Assembly (NCBI GenBank): GCA_009746045.1 | Contig: RPFO01001752.1 | Coordinates: 59,728-123,727 of the forward strand | Direction: 5' to 3' | Source: Mesostigma viride | Taxonomy: Eukaryota > Streptophyta > Mesostigmatophyceae > Mesostigmatales > Mesostigmataceae | Length of the DNA: 64,000 nucleotides | Part shown: positions 47,110 through 60,537 of the stretch, piece after piece | How positions within the stretch are numbered: position 1 is the stretch's first letter | Layout: every line of letters starts with the position of its first letter | Made by a program: the position numbers and the translations under genes | The notes under the pieces: model-generated | Told to the model about the DNA's origin: nothing | Database searches by the model: none | Seen by the model: only the letters and a program-made list of their open reading frames with translations

Positions 47110-48890
47110 AGCGACACGGACCTCTCCCACGCAGGTATCACTCCGTTGACGCACCTCCAGCTAATAAAATTTCGCACTTGCTCTTCAAACATAAAATTTT
47201 GACGTATAAAACCATGGCTGCGCATTCCCCATCCCAATTTTCTAGCCTACGTTGCCTGCCATCGCCAGCCAGCACAAGGAAAATTGCTCGCGCAGCACGT
47301 CACTTTGTTTTTCGCCCCGAGCATGCCGCACGCTTTGCCAATAATTCCCAGTTCCCACTGCCCAGCAAGAAAAAAGTGGGGGAGGGGGGGCTATCGCTAA
47401 CTGAAAATTCCGTCTCGTTTGATTCTATTTCCCCTGTTCAGGCGCGAACGTTTCCGTTCAGCACATAACTGTCATTTCGTCTCGCTTGCTTATCAAATTT
47501 GACATCCCGCGTCCTGTGCGCCGAAAAGTTTTAGTACAGATATCAGTTCGCGACTTTTTGTTTGACGGTTAAAAGAGTCAACGCGCCGTACCGTCCTGAG
47601 GCCGCGCGGATTGGCGAGACGCCCCACCTGCCCGCGAAAGTCTGAACGTGTTCAGCATTTCAGCACCCGTTCAGGAAAACACGACACTCGATCTCCAAGG
47701 TTTGGGAATTTCTTTGTACTACGCGATTGGCCATCTCGCTACGGTCCTGGACGTCGTCCGCTCCCGCGCTAGGGGGCGCGGGGGACGGCCCCACCTTCGG
47801 CCTACGGCCTCGGCCAAAGTTTTCGGGCTTCATAAATCGTAGTTACTAGTAGGGGACAAGAAAAAAGTGGGGGAGGGGGGGCTATCGCCCCCCTCCCCGA
47901 CTTGAGAGGACGTGACTCGCCGCTAGCGGCCCAGAGGCCGATAGTCGACCTTCTGGGCGCCAACCGCACCGGCCCGCGCGACGCGCCAAGACCCTTCCAC
48001 GGAGGACGCGCGAGCGGACGATTCCGACCGGGACGAACCGCCGCCGTGCGCCACGCGCAACGGACCCTTCCCCGTGAACACCGTGGAAGCTCTCCGACTA
48101 GCGTGAGATACTTGGAAATTTCGTCACGTTCGTATCGAAAATGAAATTTCTGACAAATTTGTCAGCTCGGACAGAACCACAATGAATTTCAGCATACCAT
48201 TCGATACAACAATGATATTTCGGCGTCGGATACTTGGAAATTTCGTTACGTTCGTATCGCCAGTGAAATTCTGACAAATTTTATCCTGAACTATTTCGCA
48301 TCATAACATGACTCCGTTGGGAGATCATCATGTAGCACTGGCTAACATATTCCCTTGCTGGATGGATGGAGGTAGGTGAAGAATTAAACCTTTTTGAATG
48401 ACCTTATTTGTCTAATTGTAATTGCCTAGCACAGTCTACCTAGAGGAGGGCCCTGATTGGCACAATTGTGGCCATGTACGTAATTATGCTACATGTCGTA
48501 CATGATCTCCCCACTAGTCATGTTATAATTTAATTTCATTTTAATGCTAGCATGCCTTGTTGCATGCCCTCAAAGCTAAAATTGTTTATCACATGCAGAG
48601 AGAGCCCGCACAATGAATTTCAGCGTACCATTCATTAATTAATTATACCATGCGATATACTTTACAGATATTTCGCTGTCAAATACTTCGAAATTTGGGT
48701 ACTGCTTTTTGCAAGCCAGCCATAAGGACCAAACACTCCCATGCAAACTCCCATTTTCATCATTAATTAATATTCATTGAGTGGCAATCCTTTCATTCCT
48801 TTGTTCACACATGCACCATCCGTCATTCCCATTATTAAATTGAAAAAATTAAAACATAGCATGACTCCGTGGTGCCCACTATGACTTCAT

Positions 48891-50833
48891 GGGGGGGGGC
48901 TGGCATGCTTGCGTGGGTGTGGGGGGGCCTCGCATGCGTGCGTGGGTGTGGGGGGGGCTTGCATGCGTGCGTGGGTGTGGGGGGGAGTGGCATGCATGCG
49001 TGGGTGTGGTGGGGGGCTGCCATGCATGCGTGGGGTTAGGAGGGGCTGGCACGCGTGTGTGGGTTCGTGGGGTGGCTGCCATGCGTGCGTGGGTGTGTGG
49101 GGTGGCTGGCATGCGTACGTGGGTGTGGGGGGTGGCTGGCATGCATAAGTGGGTTTGTAATGGGCTGGCATGCGTGCGTGGGTTGGTGGGGTGGCTGGCA
49201 TGCATGCGTGCATGTGGGGGGTCGCTGGCATGCATGCGTGGGTTTGTGGGGTAGCTGGCATGCAGGCGTGGGTGTGGGAGGGGCTGGCATGCATGCGTGG
49301 GTGTGGGGGGTGGCTGGCATGCATGCCTGCATGTGGGGTGGGGCTGGCATGCGTGCGTGGGTGTGGGGGGGGCTCGCATGCGTGCGTGGGTGTGTGTGGG
49401 GGCTCGCATGCGTGCGTGGGTGTGGGGGGGAGTGGCATGCATGCGTGGGTGTGGTGGGGGGCTGCCATGCATGCATGGGGTTAGGGGGGGCTGGCACGCG
49501 TGTGTGGGTTGGTAGGGTGGCTGCCATGCGTGCGTGGGTGTGTGGGGTGGCTGGCATGCGTACGTGGGTGTGGGGGGTGGCTGGCATGCATAAGTGGGTT
49601 TGTGATGGGCTGGCATGCGTGCGTGGGTTGGTGGGGGGCTGCCATGCATGCGTGGGGTTAGGAGGGGCTGGCACGCGTGTGTGGGTTCGTGGGGTGGCTG
49701 CCATGCGTGCGTGGGTGTGTGGGGTGGCTGGCATGCGTACGTGGGTGTGGGGGGTGGCTGGCATGCATAAGTGGGTTTGTAATGGGCTGGCATGCGTGCG
49801 TGGGTTGGTGGGGTGGCTGGCATGCATGCGTGCATGTGGGGGGTCGCTGGCATGCATGCGTGGGTTTGTGGGGTAGCTGGCATGCAGGCGTGGGTGTGGG
49901 AGGGGCTGGCATGCATGCGTGGGTGTGGGGGGTGGCTGGCATGCATGCCTGCATGTAGGGTGGGGCTGGCATGCGTGCGTGGGTGTGGGGGGGGCTCGCA
50001 TGCGTGCGTGGGTGTGTGGGGGCTCGCATGCGTGCGTGGGTGTGGGGGGGAGTGGCATGCATGCGTGGGTGTGGTGGGGGGCTGCCATGCATGCATGGGG
50101 TTAGGGGGGGGCTGGCACGCGTGTGTGGGTTGGTAGGGTGGCTGCCATGCGTGCGTGGGTGTGTGGGGTGGCTGGCATGCGTACGTGGGTGTGGGGGGTG
50201 GCTGGCATGCATAAGTGGGTTTGTGATGGGCTGGCATGCGTGCGTGGGTTGGTGGGGTGGCTGGCATGCATGCGTGCATGTGGGGGGTCGCTGGCATGCA
50301 TGCGTGGGTTTGTGGGGTAGCTGGCATGCGGGCGTGGGTGTGGGAGGGGCTGGCATGCATGCGTGGGTGTGGGGGGTGGCTGGCATGCATGCCTGCATGT
50401 GGGGTAGGGCTGGCATGCGTGCGTGGGTGTGGGGGGGGCTGCCATGCGTGTGTCGGGGGGCTGGCATGCGTGGGTGGTTGGCGGGGGGAGTGGCATGCAT
50501 GCGTGGGTGTGGTGGGGAGCTGCCATGCATGCGTGGTTTTAAGGGGGGGCTGGCACGCGTGCGTGGGTTCGTGGGGTGGCTGCCATGCGTGCGTGGGGGT
50601 GGGGGGTGGCTGGCATGCGTAAGTGGCTGTGGGGGTTGCTGGAATGCATAAGTGGGTTGTGGGGTGGCTGGCATGCGTGCGTGGGTGTGGGGGTGGCTGG
50701 CATGCGTGCGTGGATTGGTGGGGTGGCTGGCATGCATGCGGGCATGTGGGGGGTGGCTGGAATCCATGCGTGGGTTTGTGGGGTATAGCTAACATGTGTG
50801 CGTGGGTGTGGGAGGGGCTGGCATGCATGCGTT
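48891..50833 (+). repeat. G-rich minisatellite of unit 7
   Basis: 1943 bp, collinear with unit 5, with small monomer-level slips. Confidence 0.97.
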
Positions 50834-51677
50834 GGTTGACATGCCATGGATGAAAAACGCCAAGAAGAGTATATGGCCCCGCTGCCACCAAAAATCACCT
50901 GGTTGATCAACCAAGGGGATAGCCTGCACAGTGAGACACAAACACAGCAGACCCAGCAAAGCAAAATTCAGGTTGTAAGCGAGTGGAGATTACTTTTGAC
51001 ATGCTTGATGAAGAAATATATAACACACCTTCTATTGTCACACCTTCTATAAACAAATGGTTGATTGATCACCTTATACACCACGTAAACATGCTACCAG
51101 ACGCGCTCTTCAGTCCAGTCAAAATCCACGTGCGAAGCAAGTCAGCTTACGCAGAAAGCACCATGAATGTCAGCCAGTACAGCAGTAAATGACGCCCCAA
51201 ACCCGTGACCAGGCAAGCATCCAGAGGGGCTTTCACCGCCCAGTATATTCCAGAAAAAAGCATCACAGATCCTTGGGCAACGGACGTTCACACAGGACAT
51301 GCGAAGGACCATGAAGATGGCGTCCTGCACGGCTAAGAAAATAAAACGCAGACCCTTGCTACGCTATGTCTTTGCTGCGACTAGGTGGATTCGGCGAAAT
51401 GGAAAGAACGCAACCATGAAAATGCATCAGAAAGAGAGCAGGTACTACCCCGGTCATCGAAACAAACGCCTCACCATCGGCATCGCCGGTTACGTCCCGT
51501 GGCAAAAAATCCAGCGTTCTTTCCAATATGATGTGGCGACAGCAGAAGCTCGTTGGCCACACCCCAAGCCTTCCACGAACAGCAAACTGATTTCACTAGG
51601 CACCCAATACGTAAAGCAGTTAAGCATGATACTACAATACCTAAATCTACAACGACATTCCATTTCCAGGTCGCCAT
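50789..51677 (-). CDS. Module D protein, copy 7
   Basis: Exons as in copy 1, no coding difference noticed. Confidence 0.35.
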
Positions 51678-53773
51678 AGCGACACGGACCTCTCCCACGC
51701 AGGTATCACTCTGTTGACGCACCTCCAGCTCATAAAATTTCGCACTTGCTCTTCAAACATAAAATTTTGACGTATAAAACCATGGCTGCGCATTCCCCAT
51801 CCCAATTTTCTAGCCTACGTTGCCTGCCATCGCCAGCCAGCACAAGGAAAATTGCTCGCGCAGCACGTCACTTTGTTTTTCGCCCCGAGCATGCCGCACG
51901 CTTTGCCAATAATTCCCAGTTCCCACTGCCCAGCAAGACTTTTTTACATGCGATATACTTTAGAGATATTTCGGTGGAAGATACTTGGAAATTTCGTTAC
52001 GTTCGTATTTCCATGGACAATGTGCCAAATTACTAAATATAATTTTGAAATTCTGACAAATTTTCAGCTCGCACTTAACCACTATGAATTTCAGCATACC
52101 ATTCGATATACTTTAGAGATAATTCAGCGTCAGATACTTGGAAATTTCCTTACGGTCGTATTTCAAGTGAAATTCTGACAAATTTCTCCGCTCGGACTGA
52201 ACCACAATCAATTTCCGCATACCATTCGATATAGTAAATATAATTTTGCGTTTCCGTTCAGCAACGCTATGAACGTTTTCGTTCGTAACGGAAAAGTCCG
52301 GCTCGTTTGATTCTATTTTCCCTGTTCAGGTGTGAACGTTTCCGTTCAGCACATAACTGTCATTTCGTCTCGCTTGCTTATCAAATTTCACATCCCACGT
52401 CCTGTGCGCCGAAAAGTTTTAGTACAGATATCGGTTCGCGACTTTTTGTTTGACGGTTAAATAAGTCAACGCGCCGTACCGTCCTGAGGCCGCGCGGATT
52501 GGCGAGACGCCCCACCTGCCCGCGAAAGTCTGAACGTGTTCAGCATTTCAGCACCCGTTCAGGAAAACACGACACTCGATCTCCAAGGTTTGGGGATTTC
52601 TTTGTACTACGCCGATTGGCCATCTCGCTACGGTCCTGGACGTCGTCCGCTCCCGCGCTAGGGGGCGCGGGGGACGGCCCCACCTTCGGCCTACGGCCTC
52701 GGCCAAAGTTTTCGGGCTTCATAAATCGTAGTTACATTAGGGGACAAGAAAAAAGTGGGGGAGGGGGGGCTATCGCCCCCCCTCCCCGACTTGAGAGGAC
52801 GTGACTCGCCGCTAGCGGCCCAGAGGCCGATAGTCGACCTTCTGGGCGCCAACCGCACCGGCCCGCGCGACGCGCCAAGACCCTTCCACGGAGGACGCGC
52901 GGCGGACGATTCCGACCGGGACGAACCGCCCGTGCGCCACGCGCAACGGACCCTTCCCCGTGAACACCGTGGAAGCTCTCCGAGCGTGAGATACTTGGAA
53001 ATTTCGTCACGTTCGTATCGAAAATGAAATTTCTGACAAATTTGTCAGCTCGGACAGAACCACAATGAATTTCAGCATACCATTCGATACAACAATGATA
53101 TTTCGGCGTCGGATACTTGGAAATTTCGTTACGTTCGTATCGCCAGTGAAATTCTGACAAATTTTATCCTGAACTATTTCGCATCATAACATGACTCCGT
53201 TGGGAGATCATCATGTAGCACTGGCTAACATATTCCCTTGCTGGATGGATGGAGGTAGGTGAAGAATTAAACCTTTTTGAATGACCTTATTTGTCTAATT
53301 GTAATTGCCTAGCACAGTCTACCTAGAGGAGGGCCCTGATTGGCACAATTGTGGCCATGTACGTAATTATGCTACATGTCGTACATGATCTCCCAACTAG
53401 TCATGTTATAATTTAATTTCATTTTAATGCTAGCATGTCTTGTTGCATGCCCTCAAAGCTAAAATTGTTTATCACATGCAGAGAGAGCCCGCACCATGAA
53501 TTTCAGCGTACCATTCATTAATTAATTATACCATGCGATATACTTTACAGATATTTCGCTGTCAAATACTTCGAAATTTGGGTACTGCTTTTTGCAAGCC
53601 AGCCATAAGGACCAAACACTCCCATGCAAACTCCCATTTTCATCATTAATTAATATTCATTGAGTGGCAATCCTTTCATTCCTTTGTTCACACATGCACC
53701 ATCCGTCATTCCCATTATTAAATTGAAAAAATTAAATCATAGCATGACTCCGTGGTGCCCACTATGACTTCAT

Positions 53774-55036
53774 GGGGGGGGGCTGGCATGCTTGCGTGGG
53801 TGTGGGGGGGCCTCGCATGCGTGCGTGGGTGTGGGGGGGGAGTGGCATGCATGCGTGGGTGTGGTGGGGGGCTGCCATGCATGCGTGGGGTTAGGGGGGG
53901 CTGGCACGCGTGTGTGGGTTCGTGGGGTGGCTGCCATGCGTGCGTGGGTGTGTGGGGTGGCTGGCATGCGTACGTGGGTGTGGGGGGTGGCTGGCATGCA
54001 TAAGTGGGTTTGTGATGGGCTGGCATGCGTGCGTGGGTTGGTGGGGTGGCTGGCATGCATGCGTGCATGTGGGGGGTCGCTGGCATGCATGCGTGGGTTT
54101 GTGGGGTAGCTGGCATGCAGGCGTGGGTGTGGGAGGGGCTGGCATGCATGCGTGGGTGTGGGGGGTGGCTGGCATGCATGCCTGCATGTGGGGTGGGGCT
54201 GGCATGCGTGCGTGGGTGTGGGGGGGGCTCGCATGCGTGCGTGGGTGTGTGGGGGGGCTCGCATGCGTGCGTGGGTGTGGGGGGGAGTGGCATGCATGCG
54301 TGGGTGTGGTGGGGGGCTGCCATGCATGCGTGGGGTTAGGGGGGGCTGGCACGCGTGTGTGGGTTGGTGGGGTGGCTGCCATGCGTGCGTGGGTGTGTGG
54401 GGTGGCTGGCATGCGTACGTGGGTGTGGGGGTGGCTGGCATGCATAAGTGGGTTTGTGATGGGCTGGCATGCGTGCGTGGGTTGGTGGGGTGGCTGGCAT
54501 GCATGCGTGCATGTGGGGGGTCGCTGGCATGGATGCGTGGGTTTGTGGGGTAGCTGGCATGCGGGCGTGGGTGTGGGAGGGGCTGGCATGCATGCCTGCA
54601 TGTGGGGTAGGGCTGGCATGCGTGCGTGGGTGTGGGGGGGGCTGCCATGCGTGTGTCGGGGGGCTGGCATGCGTGGGTGGTTGGCGGGGGGAGTGGCATG
54701 CATGCGTGGGTGTGGTGGGGAGCTGTCATGCATGCGTGGTTTTAAGGGGGGGCTGGCACGCGTGCGTGGGTTCGTGGGGTGGCTGCCATGCGTGCGTGGG
54801 GGTGGGGGGTGGCTGGCATGCGTAAGTGGCTGTGGGGGTTGCTGGAATGCATAAGTGGGTTGTGGGGTGGCTGGCATGCGTGCGTGGGTGTGGGGGTGGC
54901 TGGCATGCGTGCGTGGATTGGTGGGGTGGCTGGCATGCATGCGGGCATGTGGGGGGTGGCTGGAATCCATGCGTGGGTTTGTGGGGTATAGCTAACATGT
55001 GTGCGTGGGTGTGGGAGGGGCTGGCATGCATGCGTT
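53774..55036 (+). repeat. G-rich minisatellite of unit 8
   Basis: 1263 bp, short form with monomer losses relative to unit 3. Confidence 0.97.
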
Positions 55037-55880
55037 GGTTGACATGCCATGGATGAAAAACGCCAAGAAGAGTATATGGCCCCGCTGCCACCAAAAATCA
55101 CCTGGTTGATCAACCAAGGGGATAGCCTGCACAGTGAGACACAAACACAGCAGACCCAGCAAAGCAAAATTCAGGTTGTAAGCGAGTGGAGATTACTTTT
55201 GACATGCTTGATGAAGAAATATATAACACACCTTCTACTGTCACACCTTCTATAAACAAATGGTTGATTGATCACCTTATACACCACGTAAACATGCTAC
55301 CAGACGCGCTCTTCAGTCCAGTCAAAATCCACGTGCGAAGCAAGTCAGCTTACGCAGAAAGCACCATGAATGTCAGCCAGTACAGCAGTAAATGACGCCC
55401 CAAACCCGTGACCAGGCAAGCATCCAGAGGGGCTTTCACCGCCCAGTATATTCCAGAAAAAAGCATCACAGATCCTTGGGCAACGGACGTTCACACAGGA
55501 CATGCGAAGGACCATGAAGATGGCGTCCTGCACGGCTAATCTGCGTTTTTAAAAACCCTTGCTACGCTATGTCTTTGCTGCGACTAGGTGGATTCGGCGA
55601 AATGGAAAGAACGCAACCATGAAAATGCATCAGAAAGAGAGCAGGTACTACCCCGGTCATCGAAACAAACGCCTCACCATCGGCATCGCCGGTTACGTCC
55701 CGTGGCAAAAAATCCAGCGTTCTTTCCAATATGATGTGGCGACAGCAGAAGCTCGTTGGCCACACCCCAAGCCTTCCACGAACAGCAAACTGATTTCACT
55801 AGGCACCCAATACGTAAAGCAGTTAAGCATGATACTACAATACCTAAATCTACAACGACATTCCATTTCCAGGTCGCCAT
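54992..55880 (-). CDS. Module D protein, copy 8
   Basis: Coding exons like copy 1, but with the altered acceptor tract before exon 2 (55540-55555). One intron substitution. Confidence 0.3.
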
Positions 55881-57749
55881 AGCGACACGGACCTCTCCCA
55901 CGCAGGTATCACTCCGTTGACGCACCTCCAGCTCATAAAATTTCGCACTTGCTCTTCAAACATAAAATTTTGACGTATAAAACCATGGCTGCGCATTCCC
56001 CATCCCAATTTTCTAGCCTACGTTGCCTGCCATCGCCAGCCAGCACAAGGAAAATTGCTCGCGCAGCACGTCACTTTGTTTTTCGCCCCGAGCATGCCGC
56101 ACGCTTTGCCAATAATTCCCAGTTCCCACTGCCCAGCAAGAAAAAAGTGGGGGAGGGGGGCTATCGCTAACTGAAAATTCCGTCTCGTTTGATTCTATTT
56201 CCCCTGTTCAGGCGCGAACGTTTCCGTTCAGCACGGTTTCAAACGCTTTCCTTCAGAACTGTCATTTCGTCTCGCTTGCTTATGAAATTTGACATCCCCA
56301 CGTTGTGGCCCTAAATTCGAGCGCGTTATTCGAAACGGCGTGCACCGGTTGGTCCCCGCCCAAAGTGGTGCAACGGGAAACTGCGAAAAGTTTTAGTACA
56401 GATATCGGTTCGCGACTTTTTGTTTGACGGTTAAAAAGTCAACGCGCCGTACCGTCCTGAGGCCGCGCGGATTGGCGAGACGCCCCACCTGCCCGCAAAA
56501 GTCTGAACATGTTCAGCGTTTCAGACCCGTTCAGAACTCCTGACAGTCGATCTCTAAGGTTTGGGGAATTTCTTTGTACTACGCGATTGGCCATCTCGCT
56601 ACGGTCCTGGACGTCGTCCGCTCCCGCGCTAGGGGGCGCGGGGGACGGCCCCACCTTCGGCCTACGGCCTCGGCCAAAGTTTTCGGGCTTCATAAATCGT
56701 AGTTACATTAGGGGACAAGAAAAAAGTGGGGGAGGGGGGGCTATCGCCCCCCTCCCCGACTTGAGAGGACGTGACTCGCCGCTAGCGGCCCAGAGGCCGA
56801 TAGTCGACCTTCTGGGCGCCAACCGCACCGGCCCGCGCGACGCGCCAAGACCCTTCCACGGAGGACGCGCGAGCGGACGATTCCGACCGGGACGAACCGC
56901 CGCCGTGCGCCACGCGCAACGGACCCTTCCCCGTGAACACCGTGGAAGCTCTCCGACTAGCGTGAGATACTTGGAAATTTCGTCACGTTCGTATCGAAAA
57001 TGAAATTTCTGACAAATTTGTCAGCTCGGACAGAACCACAATGAATTTCAGCATACCATTCGATACAACAATGATATTTCGGCGTCGGATACTTGGAAAT
57101 TTCGTTACGTTCGTATCGCCAGTGAAATTCTGACAAATTTTATCCTGAACTATTTCGCATCATAACATGACTCCGTTGGGAGATCATCATGTAGCACTGG
57201 CTAACATATTCCCTTGCTGGATGGATGGAGGTAGGTGAAGAATTAAACCTTTTTGAATGACCTTATTTGTCTAATTGTAATTGCCTAGCACAGTCTACCT
57301 AGAGGAGGGCCCTGATTGGCACAATTGTGGCCATGTACGTAATTATGCTACATGTCGTACATGATCTCCCCACTAGTCATGTTATAATTTAATTTCATTT
57401 TAATGCTAGCATGCCTTGTTGCATGCCCTCAAAGCTAAAATTGTTTATCACATGCAGAGAGAGCCCGCACAATGAATTTCAGCGTACCATTCATTAATTA
57501 ATTATACCATGCGATATACTTTACAGATATTTCGCTGTCAAATACTTCGAAATTTGGGTACTGCTTTTTGCAAGCCAGCCATAAGGACCAAACACTCCCA
57601 TGCAAACTCCCATTTTCATCATTAATTAATATTCATTGAGTGGCAATCCTTTCATTCCTTTGTTCACACATGCACCATCCGTCATTCCCATTATTAAATT
57701 GAAAAAATTAAAACATAGCATGACTCCGTGGTGCCCACTATGACTTCAT

Positions 57750-59693
57750 GGGGGGGGCTGGCATGCTTGCGTGGGTGTGGGGGGGCCTCGCATGCGTGCG
57801 TGGGTGTGGGGGGGGCTTGCATGCGTGCGTGGGTGTGGGGGGGAGTGGCATGCATGCGTGGGTGTGGTGGGGGGCTGCCATGCATGCGTGGGGTTAGGAG
57901 GGGCTGGCACGCGTGTGTGGGTTCGTGGGGTGGCTGCCATGCGTGCGTGGGTGTGTGGGGTGGCTGGCATGCGTACGTGGGTGTGGGGGGTGGCTGGCAT
58001 GCATAAGTGGGTTTGTAATGGGCTGGCATGCGTGCGTGGGTTGGTGGGGTGGCTGGCATGCATGCGTGCATGTGGGGGGTCGCTGGCATGCATGCGTGGG
58101 TTTGTGGGGTAGCTGGCATGCAGGCGTGGGTGTGGGAGGGGCTGGCATGCATGCGTGGGTGTGGGGGGTGGCTGGCATGCATGCCTGCATGTGGGGTGGG
58201 GCTGGCATGCGTGCGTGGGTGTGGGGGGGGCTCGCATGCGTGCGTGGGTGTGTGTGGGGGCTCGCATGCGTGCGTGGGTGTGGGGGGGAGTGGCATGCAT
58301 GCGTGGGTGTGGTGGGGGGCTGCCATGCATGCATGGGGTTAGGGGGGGGCTGGCACGCGTGTGTGGGTTGGTAGGGTGGCTGCCATGCGTGCGTGGGTGT
58401 GTGGGGTGGCTGGCATGCGTACGTGGGTGTGGGGGGTGGCTGGCATGCATAAGTGGGTTTGTGATGGGCTGGCATGCGTGCGTGGGTTGGTGGGGGGCTG
58501 CCATGCATGCGTGGGGTTAGGAGGGGCTGGCACGCGTGTGTGGGTTCGTGGGGTGGCTGCCATGCGTGCGTGGGTGTGTGGGGTGGCTGGCATGCGTACG
58601 TGGGTGTGGGGGGTGGCTGGCATGCATAAGTGGGTTTGTAATGGGCTGGCATGCGTGCGTGGGTTGGTGGGGTGGCTGGCATGCATGCGTGCATGTGGGG
58701 GGTCGCTGGCATGCATGCGTGGGTTTGTGGGGTAGCTGGCATGCAGGCGTGGGTGTGGGAGGGGCTGGCATGCATGCGTGGGTGTGGGGGGTGGCTGGCA
58801 TGCATGCCTGCATGTAGGGTGGGGCTGGCATGCGTGCGTGGGTGTGGGGGGGGCTCGCATGCGTGCGTGGGTGTGTGTGGGGGCTCGCATGCGTGCGTGG
58901 GTGTGGGGGGGGAGTGGCATGCATGCGTGGGTGTGGTGGGGGGCTGCCATGCATGCATGGGGTTAGGGGGGGCTGGCACGCGTGTGTGGGTTGGTAGGGT
59001 GGCTGCCATGCGTGCGTGGGTGTGTGGGGTGGCTGGCATGCGTACGTGGGTGTGGGGGGTGGCTGGCATGCATAAGTGGGTTTGTGATGGGCTGGCATGC
59101 GTGCGTGGGTTGGTGGGGTGGCTGGCATGCATGCGTGCATGTGGGGGGTCGCTGGCATGCATGCGTGGGTTTGTGGGGTAGCTGGCATGCGGGCGTGGGT
59201 GTGGGAGGGGCTGGCATGCATGCGTGGGTGTGGGGGGTGGCTGGCATGCATGCCTGCATGTGGGGTAGGGCTGGCATGCGTGCGTGGGTGTGGGGGGGGC
59301 TGCCATGCGTGTGTCGGGGGGCTGGCATGCGTGGGTGGTTGGCGGGGGAGTGGCATGCATGCGTGGGTGTGGTGGGGAGCTGCCATGCATGCGTGGTTTT
59401 AAGGGGGGGCTGGCACGCGTGCGTGGGTTCGTGGGGTGGCTGCCATGCGTGCGTGGGGGTGGGGGGTGGCTGGCATGCGTAAGTGGCTGTGGGGGTTGCT
59501 GGAATGCATAAGTGGGTTGTGGGGTGGCTGGCATGCGTGCGTGGGTGTGGGGGTGGCTGGCATGCGTGCGTGGATTGGTGGGGTGGCTGGCATGCATGCG
59601 GGCATGTGGGGGGTGGCTGGAATCCATGCGTGGGTTTGTGGGGTATAGCTAACATGTGTGCGTGGGTGTGGGAGGGGCTGGCATGCATGCGTT
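57750..59693 (+). repeat. G-rich minisatellite of unit 9
   Basis: 1944 bp, collinear with units 1 and 5. Confidence 0.97.
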
Positions 59694-60537
59694 GGTTGAC
59701 ATGCCATGGATGAAAAACGCCAAGAAGAGTATATGGCCCCGCTGCCACCAAAAATCACCTGGTTGATCAACCAAGGGGATAGCCTGCACAGTGAGACACA
59801 AACACAGCAGACCCAGCAAAGCAAAATTCAGGTTGTAAGCGAGTGGAGATTACTTTTGACATGCTTGATGAAGAAATATATAACACACCTTCTATTGTCA
59901 CACCTTCTATAAACAAATGGTTGATTGATCACCTTATACACCACGTAAACATGCTACCAGACGCGCTCTTCAGTCCAGTCAAAATCCACGTGCGAAGCAA
60001 GTCAGCTTACGCAGAAAGCACCATGAATGTCAGCCAGTACAGCAGTAAATGACGCCCCAAACCCGTGACCAGGCAAGCATCCAGAGGGGCTTTCACCGCC
60101 CAGTATATTCCAGAAAAAAGCATCACAGATCCTTGGGCAACGGACGTTCACACAGGACATGCGAAGGACCATGAAGATGGCGTCCTGCACGGCTAAGAAA
60201 ATAAAACGCAGACCCTTGCTACGCTATGTCTTTGCTGCGACTAGGTGGATTCGGCGAAATGGAAAGAACGCAACCATGAAAATGCATCAGAAAGAGAGCA
60301 GGTACTACCCCGGTCATCGAAACAAACGCCTCACCATCGGCATCGCCGGTTACGTCCCGTGGCAAAAAATCCAGCGTTCTTTCCAATATGATGTGGCGAC
60401 AGCAGAAGCTCGTTGGCCACACCCCAAGCCTTCCACGAACAGCAAACTGATTTCACTAGGCACCCAATACGTAAAGCAGTTAAGCATGATACTACAATAC
60501 CTAAATCTACAACGACATTCCATTTCCAGGTCGCCAT
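59649..60537 (-). CDS. Module D protein, copy 9
   Basis: Exons as in copy 1, no coding difference noticed. Confidence 0.35.

Larger units (their letters stand above)
43977..47860 (+). repeat. Long unit 6 (beta tail, 3884 bp)
   Basis: Modules: a 43977-44216, b 44217-45004, minisatellite 45005-46265, D 46266-47369, tail 47370-47860. Almost a duplicate of unit 3, sharing its subfamily markers, satellite length and beta tail. The junction to the preceding 733-bp repeat is again at GACAAG. Confidence 0.95.
47861..52748 (+). repeat. Long unit 7 (alpha tail, 4888 bp)
   Basis: Modules: a 47861-48102, b 48103-48890, minisatellite 48891-50833, D 50834-51937, tail 51938-52748. First subfamily. The hairpin has six C against seven G, as in units 4 and 9. 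Confidence 0.95.
52749..56719 (+). repeat. Long unit 8 (modified beta tail, 3971 bp)
   Basis: Modules: a 52749-52985, b 52986-53773, minisatellite 53774-55036, D 55037-56140, tail 56141-56719. Mosaic: a and b carry the second-subfamily markers and D has the altered 16-bp segment, but both missense sites of copies 3 and 6 are in the first-subfamily state. Module a has two private small deletions (GCGGCGGACG, GAACCGCCCGTG). The tail contains about 150 bp not seen elsewhere in the window (about 56232-56386). Confidence 0.95.

Noticed and set aside
18448-57003. ORF in module a translating to PPLPDLRGRDSPLAAQRP and following
   Set aside because: GC-rich DNA lacks stops by chance; small indels between units break the frame without sign of selection.
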